Shown: positions 9,269 to 18,892 of the stretch, piece after piece
Layout: each line of letters opens with the position of its first letter
Numbering within the stretch: position 1 is the stretch's first letter
Source of the DNA: an uncultured Shewanella sp.
GTDB lineage: Bacteria > Pseudomonadota > Gammaproteobacteria > Enterobacterales > Shewanellaceae
Direction of reading: 5' to 3'
Assembly (NCBI RefSeq): GCF_947495455.1
Contig: NZ_CANLZC010000067.1
Location: forward strand, 1-32,072
DNA length: 32,072 nucleotides
Notes under the pieces: model-generated
Database searches by the model: none
Told to the model about the DNA's origin: nothing
Seen by the model: the letters and a program-made list of their open reading frames with translations, nothing else
Translations under genes and position numbers: made by a program

Positions 9269-10039
9269 TTAACGAATAATACCGCGACTGGACGTGCTAA
9301 TAAAATCGGTAAACAATTTCACTTGTTCATCTTCCTTTCCCGACTCCGTTAACTCTGTTATGGCTTCATCAAGTGTTAATCCATTACGGTACATGGTTTT
9401 ATAAGCACGGCGAACTGCTAATTGGCTTTCTTTCGTAAAACCACGACGCTTAAGCCCTTCAATGTTCAATCCACGAGGCTTAGCTGGAAAACCTGAGGCC
9501 ATCACAAACGGCGGCACATCCTGTAATACCACAGAGCTGCCTGCGGTAAATGCATGGGCGCCTATGTGTACAAATTGATGTACACCTGTCATGCCACCTA
9601 AAATGGCCCAATCGCCCACATGAACATGGCCCGCAATGGATGCATTATTTGCCATGATCACATGGTCACCCACCACGCAGTCATGAGCAATATGCACATA
9701 AGCCATAAAAAGATTATGGGAGCCGATTCGAGTTTCCCAATTATCTTGAGTGGTACCACGATGAATGGTAACCGATTCACGTATCACATTGTGATCGCCA
9801 ATAATCAAGCGAGTCTCTTCACCAGCGTATTTCTTGTCTTGGCACTCTTCTCCAACAGAGGCGAATTGAAAAATACGATTCCCTTTACCAATAGTCGTCG
9901 GGCCTTTAACCACAACATGAGAACTTAACCAAGAATCATCACCAATCTCAACACCTGCACCTATGTAGGTCCAAGGGCCAATGGTGACATTATTACCAAT
10001 TTTGGCATCAGGGTGAATATACGCTAATTCATCAATCAC
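9269..10039 (-). CDS. lpxA: UDP-N-acetylglucosamine O-acyltransferase
   Basis: LpxA performs the first step of lipid A synthesis, moving a 3-hydroxyacyl chain from ACP to the 3-OH of UDP-GlcNAc in the cytoplasm. The protein shows the left-handed beta-helix hexapeptide pattern over about residues 8-185 (IHPDAKIGNNVTIGPWTYIG), the catalytic-histidine segment AYVHIAHDCVVGDHVIMANNASIAG, GGMTGVHQFVHIG, and a C-terminal helical part (GFTKESQLAVRRAYKTMYRNG). It has 256 residues; E. coli has 262. The start is a GTG overlapping the fabZ stop in GTGA, so the two are translationally coupled. Confidence 0.97.
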   Translation of the reverse strand: MIDELAYIHPDAKIGNNVTIGPWTYIGAGVEIGDDSWLSSHVVVKGPTTIGKGNRIFQFASVGEECQDKKYAGEETRLIIGDHNVIRESVTIHRGTTQDNWETRIGSHNLFMAYVHIAHDCVVGDHVIMANNASIAGHVHVGDWAILGGMTGVHQFVHIGAHAFTAGSSVVLQDVPPFVMASGFPAKPRGLNIEGLKRRGFTKESQLAVRRAYKTMYRNGLTLDEAITELTESGKEDEQVKLFTDFISTSSRGIIR

Positions 10040-10497
10040 TTCTCAATCTCTCTACGGGCACACATGATTTCAGCTGAACAAACTAGCTCACCATCCACTC
10101 TCGCTTCACCAGTAAAGACGCCTATTCCTCGGCGCTCTTTGATCATTTTCACTTCAAAATGTAATTGGTCACCGGGCTCAACGACGCGTTTAAAGCGAGC
10201 CTTATCGATACCAGCGAAATAATAAAGCGCATCATTTGAAGGCACATCACTCATGGTTTTAAAAGCCAATAGACCTGTTGCCTGTGCCATGGCTTCTAAA
10301 ATCAATACGCCAGGCATCACAGGCTGTACAGGAAAATGCCCTTGAAAGAAAGGCTCATTGATGGTCACATTTTTTATCGCATGCAAACTTTCACCACGAG
10401 TGAAATCAAGCACTCTGTCAATCAATAAAAATGGGTATCTATGGGGAAGGAATTTTAAAATTTCCTTTATATCCATACTATTCAACTGGTTTGACAC
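10036..10497 (-). CDS. fabZ: 3-hydroxyacyl-ACP dehydratase
   Basis: FabZ dehydrates 3-hydroxyacyl-ACP in fatty acid elongation, so it competes with LpxA and LpxD for the same acyl-ACP substrates. The hot-dog fold signature is clear: LPHRYPFLLIDRV at 16-28, then FFQGHFPVQPVMPGVLILEAMAQATGLLAF with the catalytic His and Glu. It has 153 residues, typical of the family. The chosen start is a GTG eight bases after GAGGAA; an in-frame ATG at codon 8 has poorer spacing. It is 28 bases downstream of lpxD and overlaps lpxA by four. Confidence 0.97.
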   Translation of the reverse strand: MSNQLNSMDIKEILKFLPHRYPFLLIDRVLDFTRGESLHAIKNVTINEPFFQGHFPVQPVMPGVLILEAMAQATGLLAFKTMSDVPSNDALYYFAGIDKARFKRVVEPGDQLHFEVKMIKERRGIGVFTGEARVDGELVCSAEIMCARREIEK

Positions 10498-10525
10498 TCA
10501 ATCTATTCCTCAAACTCTCACCGAG

Positions 10526-11557
10526 TTACGACTCTGAATTCACATCAACCTTCTTCTCTAACTGCTTAACGCGTTGAAAAAGGCTGTCTAATTGTCTAAA
10601 TCTTACCGTATTTTTACGCCATAACTTATTGTCCATGGCTACAGTAGCAGAAGAGTACACGCCTGGCTCACGAATATGATTCGTGACACTCGTACTGCCT
10701 GTAATATGCGTACCATCACCGATATTAAGATGACCAGAGATAGCGCAATTACCACCAATAATACAATATTTTCCTATTTTGACACTACCTGCAAGTGTCG
10801 TACTTCCCGCGATAGCGCTATTTTCACCAATAATATCATTATGGGCAATTTGTACTTGGTTATCGATAATCACGCCGTCATGAATTTCGGTATGATCTAT
10901 CGCACCACGATCCACACTGGTACCCGCGCCAATTTCAACACGAGAGCCAATACGTACACCACCTGTCTGAGGAATTTTAATCCATTGACCACGCTCATTC
11001 GCGTAACCAAAGCCATCAGAACCAATCACAGCGCCAGAATGCACAATACAATCAGTACCAAAATGCACATTATGATAAACGGTGACATTAGCCCATAGCC
11101 GGGTACCTGAGCCGATAATGCTATCTTGGCCTACTACACTTCCCGCACCCACTTGAACATTTTCACCTAAAATCACATTTGCGCCAATCACGGCATTAGG
11201 ACCGATGGCAACCCCTTCACCTATCATAGCAGACGGATCGATCTGTGCTGAAGGATGAATACTGCTTGCAGCATTAGGCGTGCTGTCTAATAATTGCGCT
11301 ATTTTAGCAAAACCCACATAAGGGTCTTTTAAAATGATCGCATTGCCGGTATAAACTTCAACATCACTGGGTGATAAAAGTACCGCACCAGCCTGAGTTT
11401 TTGCTAACTGAATTCGATACTTAGCATTAGCTAAAAAAGTGATTTGCTCAGATTGCGCGCTCTCCAAGGTACCCACCGCAAAAATTTCTTTTTGAGGGTC
11501 ACCTTGGATTTCGGCATCTAAAAAATCAGCTAATACTTGTAAAGTATAGCTTTTCAT
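10526..11557 (-). CDS. lpxD: UDP-3-O-(3-hydroxyacyl)glucosamine N-acyltransferase
   Basis: LpxD adds the second 3-hydroxyacyl chain, to the 2-amino group of UDP-3-O-acylglucosamine. Seen: an N-terminal uridine-binding domain (QITFLANAKYRIQLAKTQAGAVLLSP, about 35-65), a long hexapeptide beta-helix (about 100-310) with the catalytic-His segment VQIAHNDIIGENSAIAG, the NHIREPGVYSS turn, and a C-terminal helix (FRQLDSLFQRVKQLEKKVD). It has 343 residues, about the E. coli length. It begins three bases after the skp stop, indicating one transcription unit. Confidence 0.97.
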   Translation of the reverse strand: MKSYTLQVLADFLDAEIQGDPQKEIFAVGTLESAQSEQITFLANAKYRIQLAKTQAGAVLLSPSDVEVYTGNAIILKDPYVGFAKIAQLLDSTPNAASSIHPSAQIDPSAMIGEGVAIGPNAVIGANVILGENVQVGAGSVVGQDSIIGSGTRLWANVTVYHNVHFGTDCIVHSGAVIGSDGFGYANERGQWIKIPQTGGVRIGSRVEIGAGTSVDRGAIDHTEIHDGVIIDNQVQIAHNDIIGENSAIAGSTTLAGSVKIGKYCIIGGNCAISGHLNIGDGTHITGSTSVTNHIREPGVYSSATVAMDNKLWRKNTVRFRQLDSLFQRVKQLEKKVDVNSES

Positions 11558-11560
11558 TAA

Positions 11561-12067
11561 TTACTTACCTTTACTTAAAGCTTCAACAACTTGCTTACTG
11601 ATATCGGCATCTGGCTTAACATAAATAGCCGCACCGCGTTGCAATACAAGATCGTATTGCTTCTTTTTAGCAATAGAATCGATAACAGTTTGCACTTTTG
11701 CTAACAACTTATTTTGCTCTTCGCCATTGCGACGACGCATATCTTCATCTAATGCCTTACCTTTGAGCTGTAATTCTGCCTTCATGGAATCCATTTTGCG
11801 CGTAAGCTCTGTCTTTTGAGCCTCGCTCATCAATGCACCATCACGTTGCTGCTTTTCCATCAATCCTCGAAGATCTTCTTGCATTTTTTGCACCGCAGCA
11901 ACACGATCACCAAATTCTTTCTTCAATGCTTCATTTACTTGCTCACGTTGTGGTAATTGCTCAAAAACCGATTGCATATCAACCACTGCAATCTTTTCTG
12001 CATTGGCCGCTAATGGCGCCGCCAGTAAGACTAAAACCATCATTGCGCGATTAAACACTTTCTTCAA
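11561..12067 (-). CDS. skp: Periplasmic chaperone Skp (OmpH family)
   Basis: Skp is a trimeric periplasmic chaperone that holds unfolded outer-membrane proteins on the way to the Bam complex. From the preferred start the product has 168 residues: a signal peptide (MKKVFNRAMMVLVLLAAPLAANA, cleavage before EKIAVVDM) and a long charged helical region (about 50-130) that forms the tentacles. I choose the TTG at 12067 because AAAGGAG lies seven bases upstream and it gives a normal signal peptide. An in-frame ATG at 12103 would add 12 charged residues and lacks a comparable site. It sits between bamA and lpxD, the conserved order, and serves the same pathway as bamA. Confidence 0.94.
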   Translation of the reverse strand: MKKVFNRAMMVLVLLAAPLAANAEKIAVVDMQSVFEQLPQREQVNEALKKEFGDRVAAVQKMQEDLRGLMEKQQRDGALMSEAQKTELTRKMDSMKAELQLKGKALDEDMRRRNGEEQNKLLAKVQTVIDSIAKKKQYDLVLQRGAAIYVKPDADISKQVVEALSKGK

Positions 12068-12111
12068 AACAGACTCCTTTTGTCGAGCAAGCATTGCCGA
12101 CATGATTTAAA

Positions 12112-14595
12112 TTAAAAAGTTTGACCAATATTAAAGGAGAAGATTTCTGTGGAATCTCCCTCGTATTCCTTGATTGGCCATGCAAGATTAAACACCATTG
12201 GCCCCATGGGCGAGATCCATTGTACACTGACTCCCCACGAAGCGCGAATTCGACTTGGATCGCTATAATCTTGTAGTTTGGCATATTCAGTCGCAGACAG
12301 ATCACTATAAGCGCTATAGTCAAACTCTGTATTCCACACGTTACCTGCGTCAATAAAGAAGCTGGTCCTCACCGAATTGGTATAGGCTTCATCTAAAAAC
12401 GGCGTCGGCACTATCATTTCAATACTGGCCGTGGCAAGCGCATTCCCCCCCACAGAGCTGCCATTGGTCACAGAGACGCTAGAATCCGTTCCCGAAATAC
12501 TGGTCGTATCACCTGATGACGATGAGGAGCCATCAGTGGTTGATGTCGTCGTATAAATGGCTCTAGGCCCTACGGTATTCGATTTAAAGCCACGAATAGA
12601 AGTGCTACCACCGGCATAGAAATTCTCCCAGAAAGGCAAAATTTGATCATTACCGTTATAGGTACCATAACCATTACCGTACCCCAATTTCGCTTTCGTT
12701 AAGAAAACAAAATCTTGTTTTCGCGTCAGAGGGAAATAAAAACTGGTGTTAAAGTCCGTTTTAAAGTACTGCAAATCTGAACCAGGAACGGTTGCCTTAC
12801 CGTTCCAGCTTTGAGACGAACCGCTAGTTGGGAACGTACCACGGTTTAAGCTACTACGTGACCAGCCTAAACTTAATTCAACATTATTAAAGCTTAAGGA
12901 TGAATCCGTATTATCTTCATCACTATAAATTTCATAAAATTGCAGCGCTTGATCGTATTCTGAAACTTCAGAAATAGTGTTATGCCGTAAGGTGATCCCC
13001 CCGCTCAGTCGGTTCGTTTCATTAATAGGGAAACCTGAGAAAGATGACAAAGAATAAGACTCATTGTTATAAGCCTCTAAGTTGGCGCTGCTCGCATCAA
13101 ATTTACTCCAAGATAAACTGCTGCCTAAGCTCACCCCGTCTTTAGTAAAATACGGATCAGTAAAAGAAATACTGGCATTTTTAGAATAGGTATTGGTATT
13201 AACATTAATACCCGCCTGATTACCTGTTCCTAAGAAGTTACTTTGCTGTACACCAAGCTGTAAACTGATCCCAGAGGATGTACCGTAACCGACTCCGGCA
13301 TTAAACGAGCCTGACGGCTGCTCTTTCACTTTAAAGTCAACGTCCACCAGATCATCTGTGCCCGGTACCTGTACAGTTTCAGTATCAACCGTTTCAAAAT
13401 AACCGAGACGATTCAACCGTGTTTTCGACTGTTCGACTTGAGCAGAATTTAGCCAAGCACCTTCCATTTGTCTTAATTCTCGGCGCATCACTTCATCTTT
13501 TGTGATGGTATTACCGCTAAAATTGATATTACGCACATAAACCCGCTTACCCGGCTGAATATTCACATTCAAGTTAACGGTTTGGGTCTCATCATCAATT
13601 TCAGGATACACTTTGACTTCAGGATAGGCATAACCAAAACGCCCCAAGTATTTAGCATACATTTCTTCGGTAAAGGTCACATCACTGCCGTTGTAACGAT
13701 CTCCAACTTTAATGGGTAAAATACTCTTCATCAAAGCTTCTCGGCCCATCAAATCACCGGTTAAGGTCACTTCTTTGATGGTATATTGCTTACCTTCATT
13801 CACATTAATCGTGATATATAAGCCTTTACGATCTGGCGTCATGGCCACTTGCGTTGAAGTGATCTCAAAACGAATATAACCGCGATTATGATAAAAACTC
13901 TTAATGGTTTCTAAATCCGCTTGTAACTTTTGCTTCTGATATCGACGATCACCAAACAAATCCCACCAAGCGACATAATCTTTCAGCTCCAACATATTGA
14001 TTAACTCTTCATCGGTAAATTCTTTATTACCAACAATGTTAATTTGCCTAATATCTGCAGCTAAGCCTTCTGTAAAATTAAATTTTAATTCAACCCGGTT
14101 ACGAGGCAGGTTAATAATTTGCGCTTCCACTTTCGCGCCATATTTACCCACACCATAATAAAAATCTTGTAAGCCTTTCTCGATACCTGACAGCGTTGTT
14201 CGATCCAAGGACTCTCCAACTTTAACACCAGAGCCGTCTAAGCTTTCCTGCAATTGTTCGTCTTTGATGTCTTTATTACCTTCAAAGGTAATCGCACTGA
14301 TTGTCGGACGCTCAACCACTTTAACAATAAGCACACCACCGTCGTGACTGACTTCAATATCATCAAAGTTAGAAGACGCATACAGGCTCTTAATCGCTTG
14401 TTGTAATTTTAATTGATCAACCGTATCTCCAACCTTAATGGGCAAACTCAACAAAGCGGCACCTAATGCCACACGTTGCAGGCCATCTACTTGGATATCA
14501 GTCACTTCAAAAGGCTGAAAAGCTTCAGCCCAACTGTTCCCTGAAAAAGACGCACCGACTAATAACATCGAGGCAAAAAGTTTATTCAATCTCAT
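12112..14595 (-). CDS. bamA: Outer-membrane protein assembly factor BamA
   Basis: BamA is the Omp85-family core of the machine that inserts beta-barrel proteins into the outer membrane. The 827-residue protein has a signal peptide (about 1-23, cleaved near SWA/EAF), five POTRA repeats to about residue 425 (for example ITFEGNKDIKDEQL, INIVGNKEFTDEEL, INFSGNTITKDEVM) and a C-terminal barrel ending in Phe (SFNIGQTF). The conserved IRGF motif of extracellular loop 6 is near residue 667, in the order GGSTSIRGFKSNTVGPRAIY. It is followed by about 34 residues composed almost entirely of Ser, Thr, Gly and Asp, replacing the cysteine-containing segment known in E. coli. It lies between rseP (31 bases) and skp (44 bases). 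Confidence 0.98.
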   Translation of the reverse strand: MRLNKLFASMLLVGASFSGNSWAEAFQPFEVTDIQVDGLQRVALGAALLSLPIKVGDTVDQLKLQQAIKSLYASSNFDDIEVSHDGGVLIVKVVERPTISAITFEGNKDIKDEQLQESLDGSGVKVGESLDRTTLSGIEKGLQDFYYGVGKYGAKVEAQIINLPRNRVELKFNFTEGLAADIRQINIVGNKEFTDEELINMLELKDYVAWWDLFGDRRYQKQKLQADLETIKSFYHNRGYIRFEITSTQVAMTPDRKGLYITINVNEGKQYTIKEVTLTGDLMGREALMKSILPIKVGDRYNGSDVTFTEEMYAKYLGRFGYAYPEVKVYPEIDDETQTVNLNVNIQPGKRVYVRNINFSGNTITKDEVMRRELRQMEGAWLNSAQVEQSKTRLNRLGYFETVDTETVQVPGTDDLVDVDFKVKEQPSGSFNAGVGYGTSSGISLQLGVQQSNFLGTGNQAGINVNTNTYSKNASISFTDPYFTKDGVSLGSSLSWSKFDASSANLEAYNNESYSLSSFSGFPINETNRLSGGITLRHNTISEVSEYDQALQFYEIYSDEDNTDSSLSFNNVELSLGWSRSSLNRGTFPTSGSSQSWNGKATVPGSDLQYFKTDFNTSFYFPLTRKQDFVFLTKAKLGYGNGYGTYNGNDQILPFWENFYAGGSTSIRGFKSNTVGPRAIYTTTSTTDGSSSSSGDTTSISGTDSSVSVTNGSSVGGNALATASIEMIVPTPFLDEAYTNSVRTSFFIDAGNVWNTEFDYSAYSDLSATEYAKLQDYSDPSRIRASWGVSVQWISPMGPMVFNLAWPIKEYEGDSTEIFSFNIGQTF

Positions 14596-14626
14596 AGAGC
14601 ACTTCTAATTATTTGTTTGTCGTTGC

Positions 14627-15991
14627 TCAGAGCCGGGAAAAATCATTAAAGAGCGCAACGCCCATTAACATTAGCAGCATAGCTGCCCCAAATCTGAATC
14701 CAATTTCCTGTACCTTCTCCGGTACAGCCCTACCTGTGATCACTTCAACGAAGTAATACAAAAGGTGTCCACCATCAAGCACTGGTAAAGGAAATAAATT
14801 AATAATCCCTAAATTAACGCTAATCAATGCAAGAAAACCTAAAAAATAAACAAAGCCCACATTGGCACTATTACCCGCACCTTGAGCTATTGAAATCGGT
14901 CCGCTTAAATTCTTTACAGAAATATCACCTGTAAACAATTTACCAATCATCTTCAAGCTAACGGTGATAAGCTGCCATGTTTTATTAACGGCGACGCTAA
15001 AAGAATCTAACACACCATATTCAAGCTGCAAACGCATATTATCAGGCCAAGGTGCCAAAGTCGGGGCAATGCCCACCACACCTTCCATTTTACCTTGCGC
15101 GTTTTCACGCTCTGTTGGGGTCACAGTCAAGGTTAATGGCGTGCCTTGTCGATCCACCACTAATGACAAAGGCACATTGGCCGAACCTTGCACTAGAGTG
15201 ACAAAATCATTCCAATTATGATAGGGAACGCCATTAATGGAAATGAGTTTATCACCCACTTCTATTCCCGCTTTTTGCGCCGCACTGCCCTTAGAGACTA
15301 ACGCGATATCAGGTAAAATGTCGGGCTGAAAAATCGATAAACCTAATGACGTTACCGGTAATTCTTTTTCAGGATCAAAGTGCCATTGCCTAGTGTCCAA
15401 TTGATAGATCTTAGGTGTTTCAATCCCTTCATTTTGTAAAGGTACCACACTTAATGACACTTGCTTATCACCAATATGACCTGCTAAAGCCAAATTGACT
15501 TCTTCCCAATTTCGCACCTTCTGTTGAGCAACCGCCACGATTTTCAAAGGCTCGTGAACCTGAATTTGCGCAGCCGGAGAGCTAGGCCTTACACCATCAA
15601 TAACAGGTTTGACAGCCGGTACCCCGATCAGATACATGAGATATAACGCTGCAATGGCAAAAATAAAATTAGCAATAGGCCCAGCACTGACAATGGCAAT
15701 ACGCTGCCAAACCGTTTTTCGATTAAAGGCTTGTGACAAAAGTTCATCTGGCACATCATCAACACGCTCATCAAGCATTTTGACATAACCGCCAAGGGGA
15801 ATAATCGCAAGAACATATTCAGTGCCATCTTTGCCTATACGACGCCAAATCGCTTTACCAAAGCCAATGGAAAAACGCTCAACTTTCACACCACAACGTC
15901 TGGCCACCCAAAAGTGTCCATATTCATGGGCGGTGATCAATATGCCTAGGGCAACAAAAAAAGCCCCTAAATTCCATAAAAAATCTAACAT
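14627..15991 (-). CDS. rseP: Sigma-E pathway site-2 protease RseP
   Basis: RseP is an inner-membrane zinc protease that cuts the anti-sigma factor RseA after DegS, releasing sigma-E when outer-membrane assembly fails. Seen: the catalytic HEYGH at 22-26 within the first membrane segment, two periplasmic PDZ-like regions in the middle (the second with LVSKGSAAQKAGIEVGDKLISINGVP), the NLFPLPVLDGGHLLYYFVE motif carrying the third zinc ligand, and a final membrane segment (AAMLLMLMGVALFNDFSRL). It has 454 residues; E. coli has 450. It lies directly upstream of bamA, linking stress sensing to the assembly machinery. Confidence 0.97.
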   Translation of the reverse strand: MLDFLWNLGAFFVALGILITAHEYGHFWVARRCGVKVERFSIGFGKAIWRRIGKDGTEYVLAIIPLGGYVKMLDERVDDVPDELLSQAFNRKTVWQRIAIVSAGPIANFIFAIAALYLMYLIGVPAVKPVIDGVRPSSPAAQIQVHEPLKIVAVAQQKVRNWEEVNLALAGHIGDKQVSLSVVPLQNEGIETPKIYQLDTRQWHFDPEKELPVTSLGLSIFQPDILPDIALVSKGSAAQKAGIEVGDKLISINGVPYHNWNDFVTLVQGSANVPLSLVVDRQGTPLTLTVTPTERENAQGKMEGVVGIAPTLAPWPDNMRLQLEYGVLDSFSVAVNKTWQLITVSLKMIGKLFTGDISVKNLSGPISIAQGAGNSANVGFVYFLGFLALISVNLGIINLFPLPVLDGGHLLYYFVEVITGRAVPEKVQEIGFRFGAAMLLMLMGVALFNDFSRL

Positions 15992-16010
15992 TCCCTTCCT
16001 CTGAGCGTGA

Positions 16011-17198
16011 TTAACATTTGGTGATATACTCTAAAGCATAATGGCGACTTTGGTCATCTAAAGCCAATATGTCCTCTATTCTATTCAATGAATGTGAGGT
16101 TATCTTGGTTAAGCACCCTTCAGTCACTCGGCTAATATCCGTAAAACGTATTTTACCATCAAGAAATGCCTGTACAGCCACTTCATTGGCTGCATTTAAG
16201 ATTGTTGTCGCTTCTTGTCCCTGATGACAGGCTTCAATGGCTAACCCTAAACATGGAAAACGCTGAAAGTCGGGTTCAACAAAGCTTAATTGTCCGACTT
16301 TAAAAAAATCCAAAGGTTCAACACCTGATGCAATTCTTTTTGGGTAGGACAAACAATGTGCAATAGGCGTACGCATATCTGGATTGCCCATTTGCGCGAC
16401 AACGGAGCCATCTTGATATTGCACCATAGAGTGGATCACACTTTGTGGGTGGATCACCACCTTTAACTTATCACTGGATGCATTAAATAACCATTTCGCC
16501 TCAATGTACTCTAAGCCTTTATTCATCATAGTGGCTGAATCGACAGAAATTTTAGGCCCCATTGACCAATTAGGATGTCGGCAAGCTTGCATTGGGGACA
16601 CAGCGGCTAAATCGGTGAGGGGCGTATTTAAAAACGGGCCACCAGAGCCCGTTAATAATATATTCGCAATTCCGGCATGATTAAGATCACAGCGGCCAAT
16701 ATTACTTTGCAGTGCCTCTGGTAAACATTGAAAAATGGCATTGTGCTCACTATCAACGGGCAGAACGATAGCACCAGATTGCTGCATCGCCTCAATAAAT
16801 AATTGCCCAGACATGACCAAGGACTCTTTATTCGCCAGCAGCACACGTTTACCCGCTTCAACAGCCGCTAAAGTCGGCAGCAGCCCAGCTGCACCGACAA
16901 TGGCCGCCATAACTATATCAACCTCAGCAGCACTGACTAAGCCCTTTAATGTATCAATACCTGTGGTCACTTGAATATTAAGCTCACTGGGTAACTGCTG
17001 CTGTAATAACGTCGCCGCTCTTTCATCGACCATATGGGCATATTGAGGTTGATGGGAGAGGCACAATGCATGCATTGCATCCACATTTCTATGCGCCACT
17101 AATGCAAAAACGCCATATTCTTCAGGATGTCTGGCAATAACATCAAGAGTATTTTTACCAATGGATCCTGTCGCACCCAAAATAGTCACTTGCTGCAT
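16011..17198 (-). CDS. dxr: 1-deoxy-D-xylulose 5-phosphate reductoisomerase
   Basis: Dxr (IspC) makes 2-C-methyl-D-erythritol 4-phosphate with NADPH, the committed step of the MEP isoprenoid pathway; its products feed UppS encoded just upstream. Seen: the NADPH-binding GATGSIGKNTLDVI at 8-21, LLANKESLVMSG, the metal-binding PVDSEHNAIFQCL, and HPNWSMGPKISVDSATMMNKGLEYIEAKWLF, which holds the flexible loop and further metal ligands. It has 395 residues, close to E. coli. It starts three bases after the cdsA stop and ends 19 bases before rseP. Confidence 0.97.
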   Translation of the reverse strand: MQQVTILGATGSIGKNTLDVIARHPEEYGVFALVAHRNVDAMHALCLSHQPQYAHMVDERAATLLQQQLPSELNIQVTTGIDTLKGLVSAAEVDIVMAAIVGAAGLLPTLAAVEAGKRVLLANKESLVMSGQLFIEAMQQSGAIVLPVDSEHNAIFQCLPEALQSNIGRCDLNHAGIANILLTGSGGPFLNTPLTDLAAVSPMQACRHPNWSMGPKISVDSATMMNKGLEYIEAKWLFNASSDKLKVVIHPQSVIHSMVQYQDGSVVAQMGNPDMRTPIAHCLSYPKRIASGVEPLDFFKVGQLSFVEPDFQRFPCLGLAIEACHQGQEATTILNAANEVAVQAFLDGKIRFTDISRVTEGCLTKITSHSLNRIEDILALDDQSRHYALEYITKC

Positions 17199-17201
17199 AC
17201 T

Positions 17202-18059
17202 TTACATCCAAAATGCGATATAGATTAATACAAAAACAGGCAATGCCGCGGTTAAGCTGTCTATTCTATCCAGCACGCCACCGTGACCGGGTAAAATCGT
17301 CCCAGAATCTTTTATGTCAGCCACACGCTTAAACATACTCTCAGACAAGTCGCCTAAGGCTGAGGCCAATGCCGTGATTAATGTCACCCCTATCAACAAG
17401 CCCACTTCCTGCTCTGGGGCCATATACATCACACCCAATACAACCAGCATGGTCATTAATAAGCCACCTATCAATCCCTCTAAGGTTTTCGCGGGACTCA
17501 CATTAGGCATAAGCTTAGTACGCCCAAAGGCTTTACCCGCAAAATATGCCCCCGTATCGGCAGCCCAAACAATTAACAACACAAGGAAAACCAATATACC
17601 ACCATAATAAGGGGCGGCAGCAGAACTTAATCCTTTAAGCGATATTAATGCAATAAAACACGGGATAAGAGTCAGTTGACCAAAAATAGATTTTAACATT
17701 GGGCTATTTTTCCAAAAGCCTGCGCTTTTTGGAAATAAACAAACAAGCAAGAGTGACACACACCACCACAAGCCACCCACGAGTATAATCCCTAAAAACA
17801 ATGGGTGTAATCGCCCTTGTAACCAGACATCAGCGGCTGGCACAATCACATTCAATGCCGCCAACAATAATCCAAAGGTCACCGTAAAGCTCCATTGAGT
17901 CATATTACAATTTTTATCGATAATACGCCCCCACTCTTTTGCGGCAATTAAAAAGACACCGAGTAATGCCCAAGAAAAATATTCAGTTGGCAAGTAAAAA
18001 ATCGCACCAAAAACCAAAGGAATGAGACAGACTGCCGTTATTATTCGTTTTTTTAGCAA
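17202..18059 (-). CDS. cdsA: Phosphatidate cytidylyltransferase
   Basis: CdsA makes CDP-diacylglycerol from phosphatidic acid and CTP, the precursor of all phospholipids here. It is very hydrophobic with about eight membrane segments, and carries the family signature near the C-terminus (SALGDLSESMFKRVADIKDSG, then LPGHGGVLDRIDSL). I choose the TTG at 18059: GAGGA lies seven bases upstream and the product begins MLKKRIITAVCLIPL, closely like E. coli, with 285 residues. The frame stays open six codons upstream, but that would swallow the ribosome-binding site. Confidence 0.95.
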   Translation of the reverse strand: MLKKRIITAVCLIPLVFGAIFYLPTEYFSWALLGVFLIAAKEWGRIIDKNCNMTQWSFTVTFGLLLAALNVIVPAADVWLQGRLHPLFLGIILVGGLWWCVSLLLVCLFPKSAGFWKNSPMLKSIFGQLTLIPCFIALISLKGLSSAAAPYYGGILVFLVLLIVWAADTGAYFAGKAFGRTKLMPNVSPAKTLEGLIGGLLMTMLVVLGVMYMAPEQEVGLLIGVTLITALASALGDLSESMFKRVADIKDSGTILPGHGGVLDRIDSLTAALPVFVLIYIAFWM

Positions 18060-18083
18060 AAAGGTTTCCTCTAACAATGTTGA

Positions 18084-18881
18084 TTAAGTCTGCAATGACT
18101 CAATTTGACTGCCTGTCAAACCAAATCGACGCTGACGTGTTGCAAACGTTGTGACAGCGTCTTTAAAGTGAGACTCATTAAAATCAGGCCATAACGTATC
18201 CATGAAAACTAACTCAGCATATGCTGCCTGCCACAAAATAAAATTACTGATCCTGTAATCACCACCTGTTCGAATCATCAAGTCCACTTCAGGCTGATCT
18301 TGCATACTCAATTGCTCAGACAGGGCCTCTTCAGTAAAAGCCTCTTCTGATAGTTCACCGCTTTGCACTTGTTGAGCCAATTTTTGTGCCGCTTGTAAAA
18401 TATCCCAACGTCCACCATAGTTGGCTGCCACATTGAGAACTAAACCGTTATTTTGAGACGTTTGCTCTTGAGCTGAAATGATTTTTTTCTGAAGCTTATC
18501 AGAAAAACGACTAATATCTCCTATGATATTGAGCCGCACGCCATTTTTATGAAGTAATTTAATTTCACGTTGTAATACCGTGAAAAAAAGCTGCATCAAT
18601 AAACCGACTTCTTTATCTGGGCGTCGCCAGTTCTCACTCGAAAAAGCAAATAAAGTCAATGAAGGAATACCTAAACTTCTGGCCGTACGAACTGCTCTTC
18701 TGACCGCTTTTACGCCCGCTTGGTGACCTATGACTCTCGGCTTACCCTGCCCTTGAGCCCAACGTCCATTACCATCCATAATAATTGCCACATGTTGTGG
18801 CACCGACTGCTTTATTAATTCAGACGCGAGCACAGACGCGCTCGACGACATGCCATCGTCGGTATGAGGATCCACTGACAT
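18084..18881 (-). CDS. uppS: Undecaprenyl diphosphate synthase (cis-prenyltransferase)
   Basis: UppS extends farnesyl diphosphate with isopentenyl units to the C55 lipid carrier used for peptidoglycan and O-antigen export. Seen: HVAIIMDGNGRWAQGQGKPRVIGHQAG (about 30-56) with the catalytic Asp, LFAFSSENWRRP, and the C-terminal IRTGGDYRISNFILWQAAYAELVF. At 265 residues it is about a dozen longer than E. coli, the extra being a Ser-rich N-terminus. The ATG is preceded by AAGGG with eight bases spacing, which supports this start. It is about 130 bases downstream of frr, with a terminator-like hairpin between. Confidence 0.96.
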   Translation of the reverse strand: MSVDPHTDDGMSSSASVLASELIKQSVPQHVAIIMDGNGRWAQGQGKPRVIGHQAGVKAVRRAVRTARSLGIPSLTLFAFSSENWRRPDKEVGLLMQLFFTVLQREIKLLHKNGVRLNIIGDISRFSDKLQKKIISAQEQTSQNNGLVLNVAANYGGRWDILQAAQKLAQQVQSGELSEEAFTEEALSEQLSMQDQPEVDLMIRTGGDYRISNFILWQAAYAELVFMDTLWPDFNESHFKDAVTTFATRQRRFGLTGSQIESLQT

Positions 18882-18892
18882 CTATAAAACCC

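Noticed and set aside
10676..11098. A 140-codon plus-strand frame opposite lpxD
   Set aside because: It mirrors the repeated hexapeptide codons of lpxD, giving a Thr/Asn/Ile-rich product typical of antisense shadows.
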